A stretch of DNA of 7,625 bases, taken from NCBI GenBank assembly GCA_001802655.1, contig MGZO01000083.1, positions 1 through 7,625 of the forward strand. The letters are read 5' to 3'. Made by a program: the position numbers and the translations under genes. Under the pieces are notes generated by a model. The model worked only from the letters and a program-made list of their open reading frames with translations, was not told the DNA's origin and made no database searches. The DNA comes from Hydrogenophilales bacterium RIFOXYD1_FULL_62_11. GTDB taxonomy: Bacteria > Pseudomonadota > Gammaproteobacteria > Burkholderiales > Thiobacillaceae. Below are positions 1 through 5,739 of this stretch, in pieces. Numbering within the stretch: position 1 is the stretch's first letter; every line of letters begins with the position of its first letter.

Positions 1-127
1 AGAGCTTGCCCTGATTGGCCGGATGCGCCGGATCGCCACGCACGCCAGTGATTTTTCCGGCTTCGGTTTCGATCAACACCCCGCAACCCGTGCCGCAGTA
101 ACAACAAACAGACGAAACGATAGACAT
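1..127 (-). CDS. Molybdopterin oxidoreductase N-terminus, probably NasA-type assimilatory nitrate reductase (partial)
   Basis: Only the first 42 codons lie in the window; the gene runs off the left edge. The protein begins MSIVSSVCCYCGTGCGVLIE and carries the N-terminal [4Fe-4S] motif C-x2-C-x3-C (Cys8, Cys11, Cys15). It continues with a GVRGDPAHPANQGKL block. In molybdopterin bis-MGD oxidoreductases the fourth cluster cysteine follows this block, and the next base at the edge (T) fits a Cys codon. This layout is typical of assimilatory nitrate reductases and the related formate dehydrogenase alpha subunits. The CCYCGTGCGV and RGDPAHPAN wording favours nitrate reductase, but 42 residues cannot settle it. 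No signal peptide is seen, so a cytoplasmic enzyme is expected. I chose the ATG at 127 over the in-frame ATG at 133 because GAGGT (138-134) sits 6 bases upstream of 127 but directly abuts 133. The gene is divergent from uspA. Confidence 0.8.
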   Translation of the reverse strand, partial: MSIVSSVCCYCGTGCGVLIETEAGKITGVRGDPAHPANQGKL

Positions 128-133
128 GTACAT

Positions 134-148
134 ACCTCGCGAGGAGGT
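134..148 (-). promoter_or_regulatory. Ribosome binding site of the oxidoreductase, within a small inverted repeat
   Basis: On the minus strand GAGGT (138-134) is the only good Shine-Dalgarno match before the ATG at 127. It can pair with ACCTC (148-144) across a 5-base loop, CTCGC. The overlapping 135-144 CCTCGCGAGG is also a perfect 10-base DNA palindrome. The site decides the start codon. It might also mask the RBS in the transcript or bind a protein; neither role is shown by the sequence. Confidence 0.5.
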
Positions 149-379
149 TAAGCACGTCGAATGCCAGCTTGCTTAAAGGATGGGGATTCAAAGACTTGGC
201 AAGACCCGCCCCACAATCGAACACGCCACCTGTTCGATAGCTGTGCATGGTGCATGCGGGCGCGCCCCAAATCAGTGCACCAAGCCCCGGTCGTGCTTGA
301 TATGCACCGTGGCTTGCCACTTTCCAAGTGAATGTGACTCCACTCAAAAATGTCCGAAAGACCTGGGTCAGTTCAGCCT

Positions 380-396
380 GGCCAATTTGATTGGCC
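380..396. repeat. Perfect inverted repeat, candidate operator upstream of uspA
   Basis: GGCCAAT (380-386) and ATTGGCC (390-396) are exact inverted arms of 7 bases around a 3-base centre. The dyad lies about 140 bases upstream of the uspA start and about 250 bases from the oxidoreductase start. No T-run follows on either strand, so it does not look like an intrinsic terminator. A protein-binding site is the most natural reading, but I do not recognise the regulator. Confidence 0.4.
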
Positions 397-446
397 TGCT
401 CCCTTCACCGCATGTCTTTTCCCGTGTCTATATTGCAAAGCAAAGG

Positions 447-468
447 GCCATCCGGTTGGCGGGATGGC
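447..468. repeat. Inverted repeat in the uspA upstream region
   Basis: GCCATCC (447-453) and GGATGGC (462-468) are exact 7-base inverted arms with an 8-base spacer. The repeat sits just downstream of the possible TATATT element (429-434) and 70 bases before the uspA start. It could therefore be part of the uspA 5' untranslated region as an RNA hairpin, or an operator. No specific family is recognised. Confidence 0.35.
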
Positions 469-538
469 TGCCACATCCAGGCTTGGCCCTTCACGCTTCA
501 CGCCCGACACTGACAATCCATTTTCTCAAGGAGACATC

Positions 539-970
539 ATGTTCAAACGAATTCTGGTGGCAGTGGATGCGAGCGAAACCAGCGAACTCGCGCTGCAGGC
601 CGCGGTTGAACTGGCTTCCGAGCAGCACGCCCAGCTGCGGATCGTGCATGTGATCGATACCGTGAATATCAACATGGGCGCCGAGTTTCTCGACCAGAAC
701 GGCATGCTGCAGGGACTCGCCAAAAGTGGCGATTCCATCCTGGACAAAGCCGAATCGATCGCGACGGCTGCCGGGGTGCCGGTCGAAACGAAGCTGCTCA
801 AGATCGAGACCATGAATCAGCGCGTGGCCGAGGCGATTGCCGACGATGCCGGAGCTTGGCCGGCCGATCTCGTCGTCATTGGCACGCATGGCCGACGCGG
901 GCTGAAGCGCCTGTTTCTCGGCAGCGTCGCCGAGGTGTCGCACGCGTTGCCACCAAGCCGGTTTTACTGA
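539..970 (+). CDS. Universal stress protein, UspA family, with frameshifted C-terminus
   Basis: This is a single-domain Usp of 143 codons, a cytoplasmic nucleotide-binding stress protein. It opens with the strand MFKRILVAVDAS and an alternating alpha/beta pattern. Near the end it has the ATP-binding motif G-x2-G-x9-G-S (Gly115, Gly118, Gly128, Ser129). The start at 539 is set by AAGGAGA (528-534), 4 bases upstream. After Ala131-Glu132 the reading frame gives an atypical tail (VSHALPPSRFY) and stops at 970. The +1-shifted frame from 934 instead reads GVARVATKPVLLIRGE and stops at 984, which is the expected last beta strand of a Usp. One missing G next to 934-935 explains this. An intact protein would have 148 residues. 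Either the allele is mutated or the sequence has an error. It is probably co-transcribed with the permease that follows. Confidence 0.88.
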   Translation: MFKRILVAVDASETSELALQAAVELASEQHAQLRIVHVIDTVNINMGAEFLDQNGMLQGLAKSGDSILDKAESIATAAGVPVETKLLKIETMNQRVAEAIADDAGAWPADLVVIGTHGRRGLKRLFLGSVAEVSHALPPSRFY

Positions 971-1025
971 TCAGAGGGGAATAAGGCCGGTCGCCAGCTT
1001 GCTCTCCGACTCCAAGTGAGCCTGC

Positions 1026-2891
1026 ATGACGCATGACCAGATGATCATCGTCGCGGTTCTGGCAGCCACCATCGCCCTGTTCCTGTGGGGACACTGGCGT
1101 CATGACATGGTGGCCATGGCGGCCTTGCTGGTATGCGTCCTGGCGGGACTGGTGCCCGGCAGCGCAGCGTTCGCCGGATTTGGCCATCCTGCGGTGATCA
1201 CGGTGGCGGGGGTGCTGGTTCTGGGTTACGGCCTGCAGGTGACCGGCGTGGTGGATCTGCTGGCGAAGCGGGTGCTCCCGGCCTCGGCCGGGCCGACCGC
1301 AGGCATTCTGGCGCTGGTCGGACTGGCTGCGCTGCTGTCGGGCTTCATGAACAATGTGGGCGCCCTGGCCCTGTTGATGCCGGTGGCTATTCAGATGGCG
1401 GCCAGACTGAACCTGCCGCCCGGCAAGGTACTGATGCCGGTGGCCTTCGGCTCGATCCTCGGCGGCATGACCACGCTGATCGGGACGCCCTCGAACCTCA
1501 TCGTCTCCGGATTTCGGGCGACCACAGGCTCGGGTAGCTTTGCCATGTTCGATTTTGCCCCAGTGGGGGTCGCGGTAGCGCTCGCCGGGCTGGTCTTCGT
1601 GGGACTGCTCGGCTGGCGTATCGTCCCTGCGCGCAAGCAGCCGGACAGCGGCAGCTTCGAGTCGGGAACCTACCTCAGCGAAGTGCGGATTACCGCAGAC
1701 AGCAAGGCAGCGAACCAGCGCCTGCGCGAGGTGGAGCAGATGCTGGACGAGGCAGATGCGCAGATCGTCGGCCTCGTCCGCGGCGAAGTTCGCATACCCG
1801 CGCCGAATCCGGGGCGCGTGCTGCGGGAGGATGACATCCTGGTCATAGAAGTTGAGCCGGAGTCGCTTTCGTCGGCGCTGAGCAGCCTGGGGCTCAAGCT
1901 TGAAGAGGACGTGCCCGCTGCACCGGATGAAAGCGAAGCGGACGAGAGCGGCGGCGCCAGACCGGATGCAGGCGATCCGGAGGAGAGCGACAAACCCCCA
2001 GACAAGAAACAGCAGAAAGACGAGAAGGAGAGGCCCAAGGCGGATGATATCCTGATTCAGGAACTGGTCGTGATGCCGAACGCGCCGCTGCTCAATCGTT
2101 CAGCCACCGACATTCAGCTGCGCAACCGCTACGGCATCAATCTTCTCGCCATCTCGCGCCAGGGACGGCGCTCGCTCAAACGTCTGAAATCCACCCTCAT
2201 CCGGCCCGGCGACGTCCTGCTGATGCGCGGCCCCCCCGAGGCGCTGTCCGGCTTTGCCGCGGAATTCGGTTGCCTGCCGCTGGCCGCGCGCGACATCCGG
2301 GTGCCCAAGAAAGGCGAGGCATTCACCGCCGCCCTCATCATGGCCATCGCGGTGGGCGGTGCGGCGTTCGGGCTGCTGCCAGCCGCCATCTCGTTTACGG
2401 CCGGCGTGCTGGTCTTCGTCGCACTGGGCCTGGTTCCGCTCCGCTCGCTCTACACCGCGGTCGACTGGCCGGTCATCGTGCTGCTGGCAGCCATGCTGCC
2501 GGTGGCCGGCGCCGTAGCGACCTCAGGCACCGCCGACTTGATCGCGCGCGCATTGCTCGACCATGTAGCGCATGGGCATGCGATTGCCGGGCTGGTGCTG
2601 CTGCTGATCGTCACCATGTTCCTCTCGGACCTGATGAACAATGCCGCCACCGCGGCGGTGATGTGCCCAATTGCCATCAGCAGTGCGCACCAGCTCGGGG
2701 TCAATGCCGATGCCTTTTTGATGGCGATTGCGGTGGGCGCCTCTTGCGCCTTCCTGACGCCTATCGGCCACCAGAACAACACGCTGATCCTGGGTCCCGG
2801 CGGATTCAAGTTCGGCGACTACTGGCGCCTCGGCCTGCCGCTGGAGATCGTGGTCGTGGCGGTCAGCGTGCCGGTGCTGCTCTGGGTGTAG
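1026..2891 (+). CDS. SLC13/DASS-family permease with two RCK_C (TrkA_C) domains
   Basis: This is a 621-residue inner-membrane transporter of the divalent anion/Na+ symporter (ArsB/NhaD-related) fold. An N-terminal membrane bundle (about 6-200) holds an MNN hairpin (Met108-Asn110) and the IGTPSNLIV loop (152-160). A matching C-terminal bundle (about 433-620) holds LMNNAATAAVMCP (536-548) and TPIGHQNNTLILGPG (578-592). This internal duplication is typical of the family. Between the bundles are two cytoplasmic RCK_C-like domains, about 215-290 and 340-420, each with a RxGDxLL/REDDILV-type ending. Between these lies a charged, low-complexity linker (about 292-340). Family members with this layout are often annotated as sulfate, carboxylate or potassium-linked permeases; the substrate here is unknown. 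The RBS is weak (AAGTGAG, 1014-1020). A second ATG at codon 6 is possible. The gene starts 41 bases after the repaired uspA stop, and probably shares its transcript. Confidence 0.88.
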   Translation: MTHDQMIIVAVLAATIALFLWGHWRHDMVAMAALLVCVLAGLVPGSAAFAGFGHPAVITVAGVLVLGYGLQVTGVVDLLAKRVLPASAGPTAGILALVGLAALLSGFMNNVGALALLMPVAIQMAARLNLPPGKVLMPVAFGSILGGMTTLIGTPSNLIVSGFRATTGSGSFAMFDFAPVGVAVALAGLVFVGLLGWRIVPARKQPDSGSFESGTYLSEVRITADSKAANQRLREVEQMLDEADAQIVGLVRGEVRIPAPNPGRVLREDDILVIEVEPESLSSALSSLGLKLEEDVPAAPDESEADESGGARPDAGDPEESDKPPDKKQQKDEKERPKADDILIQELVVMPNAPLLNRSATDIQLRNRYGINLLAISRQGRRSLKRLKSTLIRPGDVLLMRGPPEALSGFAAEFGCLPLAARDIRVPKKGEAFTAALIMAIAVGGAAFGLLPAAISFTAGVLVFVALGLVPLRSLYTAVDWPVIVLLAAMLPVAGAVATSGTADLIARALLDHVAHGHAIAGLVLLLIVTMFLSDLMNNAATAAVMCPIAISSAHQLGVNADAFLMAIAVGASCAFLTPIGHQNNTLILGPGGFKFGDYWRLGLPLEIVVVAVSVPVLLWV

Positions 2892-2950
2892 CCGCTATGA
2901 GGCCTGTGCCCGCCTGACCCGCGCCCTGACGTATTCGCACCTTGCTCAAC

Positions 2951-2975
2951 GCGAAAAAGCATCAGGCTTTTTCGC
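2951..2975. terminator. Bidirectional hairpin between convergent genes, probable terminator
   Basis: GCGAAAAAGC (2951-2960) and GCTTTTTCGC (2966-2975) are perfect 10-base inverted arms around the 5-base loop ATCAG. The hairpin lies 59 bases after the permease stop and covers the last codons and stop of the converging methyltransferase gene. An A-run and T-run of 5 lie within the stem, so from either strand a GC-closed core is followed by five U. That fits a bidirectional intrinsic terminator, although the core is short. Confidence 0.55.
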
Positions 2976-3603
2976 CTGTAGCCAACAGCAAGCCGCCCCA
3001 CGGCAGCACGCTGGGCACTGCCTGCTCCAGCCCGCGCGCCCAGGCATTGGCGGACGGCAGGAAAATCGCGCTGCGAAGCTTCAGTTTGCGCACCGGCAAG
3101 CCGGCGAACAACGCACGCACTTCGTCTGCGCCGTGCCAGCGCGCCCCGCGATAGGCACCGCTGCCGCCGTGCCGGCCTTTTTGCCGATACAGCAGGCTGT
3201 CCCGATTGAGCCAGCCGATGGCAAAGCGACGGCGCGCCACCCGCACGCATTCGGTCACAGCTCGCCGCTCGTCGTCGATAAAACACAGTGCGGCGATGGA
3301 CAGCACGTGATCGAAACTGGCGTCGGCGAACGGCAGATCGCGTGCATCGCCTTCCACCCAGTTCAGCTCCGGCTTGCTGTGGGCACGCGCGTAGTCGAGC
3401 CAGGCGGAATTGGGATCGAGCCCGGTAGTGCGAAGGCCTGCGGCCGCCGCGCGGCGCGTGAACCAGCCGGTGCCGCAGCCGACATCAAGCAGGCTGTCGC
3501 CCGACTGGGCGGCAAGCAAACGCGCCGCCAGCGCATATTCGGTTTCGCCAATCCAGCACCCGCGCGGGGTGGCGTACCACGCCTCGTAGTCAGCGGGGTT
3601 CAT
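2962..3603 (-). CDS. Class I SAM-dependent methyltransferase (Methyltransf_11 type)
   Basis: This 213-residue soluble protein has the Rossmann-like SAM-binding fold. Motif I is LLDVGCGTG (residues 38-46), followed by the acidic strand end GLDPN (61-65). EGDARDLPFADASFDHV (84-100) is the motif II/III block typical of small-molecule or quinone methyltransferase relatives. ALCFIDDERRAV (105-116) is the motif after strand 4. The substrate is not indicated. I took the ATG at 3603 because the family normally begins close to a sequence like MNPADYEAWYATPRG. An upstream in-frame extension of 34 codons is Cys/His-rich and unlike the family. No strong Shine-Dalgarno is seen; GGGTGGC lies just upstream. 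The stop codon lies in the loop of the 2951-2975 hairpin. The gene lies 135 bases downstream of the GGDEF gene on the same strand. Confidence 0.88.
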   Translation of the reverse strand: MNPADYEAWYATPRGCWIGETEYALAARLLAAQSGDSLLDVGCGTGWFTRRAAAAGLRTTGLDPNSAWLDYARAHSKPELNWVEGDARDLPFADASFDHVLSIAALCFIDDERRAVTECVRVARRRFAIGWLNRDSLLYRQKGRHGGSGAYRGARWHGADEVRALFAGLPVRKLKLRSAIFLPSANAWARGLEQAVPSVLPWGGLLLATGEKA

Positions 3604-3731
3604 GCCGCAGCCACCCGCAGCATGGGCCGCTCGATGAGGATGGGCACTGTCAGCGCAGCGGGCAACGCAGAAATGACAGCGAGGCTCAGCGTGTCCCAGC
3701 CGCAACGGTCTTGGATCACAAATGGGCGCAT
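3600..3731 (-). CDS. Possible small ORF overlapping the methyltransferase start (ATGA)
   Basis: A 43-codon ORF fills most of the gap between the GGDEF gene and the methyltransferase gene. Its product begins MRPFVIQDRCGWDTLSLAVI and has a hydrophobic middle (about 15-33) that could be one short membrane segment. Its stop overlaps the methyltransferase ATG as ATGA, an arrangement common in translationally coupled pairs. Third codon positions are GC-rich like those of its neighbours. Against it, no Shine-Dalgarno precedes the ATG, the start is only 7 bases after the GGDEF stop, and no family is recognised. It may be chance. Confidence 0.25.
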   Translation of the reverse strand: MRPFVIQDRCGWDTLSLAVISALPAALTVPILIERPMLRVAAA

Positions 3732-3738
3732 CTTTTAT

Positions 3739-5100
3739 TCAGGCCGGGTTGCCGCCGCCCGGTTTGTCGAGCGCGTCGGCGCCAGGACTCATCCCGGAAC
3801 GGTTTCCGCCCCGCTTTTTTGCGGCATACATGGCTGCGTCGGCGCTGTGAATCAATTGCCGGTAATCGTCGCCATGTTCCGGATAAAGTGCGATACCGAT
3901 ACTGGGCGAGACGTGAACCAGATGCCCCGCCAGGTCAAAAGGCTCATCGAGCGCTGCACGGATCTTTTCGGCAATCGACACGGCATGTTTTTGCAGCGGG
4001 ATACCATTGAGCAGCACAAGAAATTCGTCGCCACCAACGCGCCCGACGGTATCCGAGTCACGCACGCACTGCCTGAGGCGGCAGGCCGTCTCCTGCAACA
4101 GGAGATCGCCAACGGGATGCCCCAGGGTGTCGTTCACCTCCTTGAACCGGTCCAGATCGAGATACAGCAAAGCCAGCCGGGTTTCGTTCCTGTCAGCCAG
4201 CAGCAACGCCGCTTGCAGGCGGTCATGGAACAGCGCGCGATTGGGCAGGTCGGTCAGGGGGTCATGGCGCGCGCTGTGCTGCAGCGACAATTCCATCTGT
4301 TTGCGTTCGATTGCGGTAGCAACCTGGGTGGAAACGAACTGCAATAGCTCCACATCCTTTGGGCCATAAGGTTCCGAGGCATGATGACCCTGCACTGCGA
4401 TAGAACCGATGATGCCGTTTTTTGCGGCGAGCGGAACGCCGAGCCAACTCAAGGGTTTTCCTGCCATATCGGGCGACACAAGCAACACCTGCCCACTGCG
4501 GATGACCTCGGCGCTCAGTGCTACCGAAGCCGGCTGTTGTGATGCCGGTACGGGATCCTGTTCGTCGACGGGATAAGGGAAGCTCAGTTCGTCCCTCTCC
4601 GCATCGTAAAGCGCAACGAAGAAACTGGCTGCCGGCAACAATCCGGCGATGATCTGATGAATACGTTGAAACAGCGCCAGCAGGTCTTCCGCAGCGTGTG
4701 CGGCTTCGGACAAGGCATAGAGTGCTGCCTGCCAGGATTCGGCGCGCTTGAGCTCGCTCACGTCGCGCGCTACGGCCACCCTCACCTGATCCGTTTCCGA
4801 CCAGCGGGCTGACCACATGAGGTGAACCACCTGACCGTCCTTGCGAACATAACGGTTCTCGAAATGCGGAAAGGGATGCCCGTCCACGATTTCCCCGATC
4901 GCCTGCAGCGTCCGTTCCCGATCTTCGTGAAACACAAAATCGATCACCGGTTTGCCGATCATTTCTGCCGGGGGGTAACCAAAAATCTGTTCGCCCGCCG
5001 CGCTGACAAAAACAAAACTCCCCAGCATATCCACGACGCAGACTGCATCAAGCAGCAAATCCATGACATTGCTCGGCGGGACGTAGGAGTTGGTTTTCAT
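3739..5100 (-). CDS. PAS-GAF-GGDEF diguanylate cyclase
   Basis: This is a 453-residue cytoplasmic sensor enzyme expected to make cyclic di-GMP from two GTP. Domains in order: a PAS domain (about 12-120), with IFGYPPAEMIGKP (39-51) and a VRKDG turn (85-89); a GAF domain (about 125-265), containing WLGVPLAAKNGIIGSIAV (219-236); and a GGDEF domain (about 278-432). The GGDEF domain has DPLTDLPNR (280-288), the metal-binding YLDLDRFKEVND stretch (313-324) and an intact GGDEF motif (356-360). RxxD (Arg347-Asp350) stands exactly 5 residues before it, so the inhibitory I-site is present. There is no EAL domain and no clear membrane segment. The input signal is unknown. The start at 5100 has no clear Shine-Dalgarno, and the ATG at codon 13 is an alternative. 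Confidence 0.92.
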   Translation of the reverse strand: MKTNSYVPPSNVMDLLLDAVCVVDMLGSFVFVSAAGEQIFGYPPAEMIGKPVIDFVFHEDRERTLQAIGEIVDGHPFPHFENRYVRKDGQVVHLMWSARWSETDQVRVAVARDVSELKRAESWQAALYALSEAAHAAEDLLALFQRIHQIIAGLLPAASFFVALYDAERDELSFPYPVDEQDPVPASQQPASVALSAEVIRSGQVLLVSPDMAGKPLSWLGVPLAAKNGIIGSIAVQGHHASEPYGPKDVELLQFVSTQVATAIERKQMELSLQHSARHDPLTDLPNRALFHDRLQAALLLADRNETRLALLYLDLDRFKEVNDTLGHPVGDLLLQETACRLRQCVRDSDTVGRVGGDEFLVLLNGIPLQKHAVSIAEKIRAALDEPFDLAGHLVHVSPSIGIALYPEHGDDYRQLIHSADAAMYAAKKRGGNRSGMSPGADALDKPGGGNPA

Positions 5101-5163
5101 GTCATTGCATGCAAGACGCTGATGGTGAGCGTCGTTGGGGATAAAGCGTTATCGAATCTCGCA

Positions 5164-5376
5164 TCATGACCCATCGACCTTAAACCCTGCCTCACCCTGA
5201 ACGCGGCGGCACGACGAATGGATCAAATGAGCCATTCTAGTCGCTTGGGCGCCACGTTTCCCCTTCTCTGGAACAGCTGGCTTGCTGGCGCACCCGTGGG
5301 CATCGAAGCCGCCCTTGGCATTCCAGCCTTCGATGCTGCCGAACAGCAGGACGTTGCCACGGGATAAGGGGGTCAT
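5164..5376 (-). CDS. Doubtful small hypothetical ORF (70 codons)
   Basis: The ORF begins at the ATG at 5376, with GGTG 6 bases upstream as a modest Shine-Dalgarno. The product starts MTPLSRGNVLLFGSIEGWNA and contains a Gly/Lys-rich middle and two cysteines, with no membrane segment. Codon use over the first 30 or so codons is strongly GC at third positions, like real genes here. The second half is more irregular, so the ORF could be a decayed gene end or chance. I do not recognise a family. A longer form from 5433 overlaps the upstream gene end and is less likely. Confidence 0.3.
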   Translation of the reverse strand: MTPLSRGNVLLFGSIEGWNAKGGFDAHGCASKPAVPEKGKRGAQATRMAHLIHSSCRRVQGEAGFKVDGS

Positions 5377-5400
5377 TGAATTCACCCGTTTGGCACGCCA

Positions 5401-5424
5401 CCCCGCGCGGAAAATGCGCAGGGG
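5401..5424. terminator. Hairpin just after the 103-residue gene; weak terminator candidate
   Basis: CCCCGCGC (5401-5408) pairs with GCGC and GGGG (5416-5424), with one bulged base, giving 8 base pairs around a short A-rich loop. It begins 1 base after the stop of the upstream minus-strand gene, where a transcript end is expected. No T-run follows on the minus strand, so it is not a canonical intrinsic terminator. It may instead protect the 3' end of the sulfur-cluster transcript. Confidence 0.35.
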
Positions 5425-5425
5425 C

Positions 5426-5737
5426 TTATGCACCTTCCATCATGCGTTGCAGCGGCACTTCCAGCGCTTCGGCCAGCCCGGCCAGCTTCGCTTCATCCTG
5501 CCCGGCCGCCACCAACATCGCGCACACATCCACCGGCATCAGAATCACCCCATCCGCTGGCTGGACAGGAACGCCATTCAGCAATAGAGACGGAAAACCC
5601 GAACCATGCGCGTCGCGCTCGGTCGTGACCACGACCTCCGTGCGCGTATCCAGATGCGCCGCCAGCACCTCGGCATAAGCGGCATAGAGACTGCATCGCC
5701 CGCCCGGGGGATGCTGCGAAACAACACGCACATGCAT
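5426..5737 (-). CDS. Hypothetical 103-residue cysteine-containing protein following tauE
   Basis: The product begins MHVRVVSQHPPGGRCSLYAA. It alternates short strands and helices: a Gly-Gly-Arg-Cys15 turn into a helix; a VVVTTERDAHGSGFPSLLLN strand-turn segment (35-54); VILMPVDVCAML (64-75) with Cys72; and a C-terminal helix. The strand-Cys-helix opening and the G-FP-LL-NG pattern loosely recall small thioredoxin-fold proteins of the SelW/Rdx kind. A CxxC pair is absent, since Cys15 is followed by SLY. I do not recognise the family and no function is proposed with confidence. The ATG at 5737 lies 2 bases after the permease stop, and GGGAG (5755-5751) is a distant RBS candidate, so expression is probably coupled to the permease. 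A longer open frame upstream only shadows the permease gene. Confidence 0.7.
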   Translation of the reverse strand: MHVRVVSQHPPGGRCSLYAAYAEVLAAHLDTRTEVVVTTERDAHGSGFPSLLLNGVPVQPADGVILMPVDVCAMLVAAGQDEAKLAGLAEALEVPLQRMMEGA

Positions 5738-5739
5738 AC

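Larger units (their letters stand above)
128..538. other. Divergent intergenic region rich in short dyads
   Basis: These 411 bases separate the divergent oxidoreductase and uspA genes, and I see no credible gene in them. Perfect or near-adjacent dyads are: GGGCGCGCCC at 258-267; GTGGC-TT-GCCAC at 309-320; CACTT-TCC-AAGTG at 318-330, overlapping the previous one; GGCCAAT-TTG-ATTGGCC at 380-396; and GCCATCC-N8-GGATGGC at 447-468. A tandem TTCACGC lies at 490-503. Promoters for both genes must be here. A TATATT (429-434) could be a -10 element for uspA, but no convincing -35 lies 16-18 bases upstream. I found no exact sigma-54 (GG-N10-GC) or FNR (TTGAT-N4-ATCAA) site. Confidence 0.55.
5101..5425. 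other. Intergenic region upstream of the GGDEF gene
   Basis: These 325 bases lie between the GGDEF gene and the 103-residue protein gene. Near the GGDEF start are two small dyads: GACGCT-N7-AGCGTC (5115-5133) and GATAA-AGCG-TTATC (5140-5153). They could be control sites for the cyclase gene, but I see no convincing -35/-10 pair. The rest holds a doubtful 70-codon ORF (5164-5376) and a hairpin at 5401-5424. Confidence 0.4.

Noticed and set aside
300..325. Possible sigma-54 promoter around TGCACCGTGGCTTGCC and its complement
   Set aside because: The GG to GC spacing is off by one on both strands, and the -24 element does not match well.
350..538. 63-codon N-terminal extension of the universal stress protein from an ATG at 350
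   Set aside because: The family begins at MFKRILVAVD, a strong RBS lies directly before 539, and the extension is not Usp-like.
2270..2917. Plus-strand frame of 215 codons inside the permease gene
   Set aside because: It is an alternate-frame shadow of the SLC13 permease and is Arg/Ala/Gly-rich without motifs.
3604..3705. 34-codon N-terminal extension of the methyltransferase
   Set aside because: It is Cys/His/Ala-rich, unlike the family, and the MNPADYEAWY start fits the usual length.
3133..4347. 404-codon open frame on the plus strand
   Set aside because: It lies antisense across the methyltransferase and GGDEF genes, whose proteins have clear motifs; it has none and arises from the GC-rich codon pattern.
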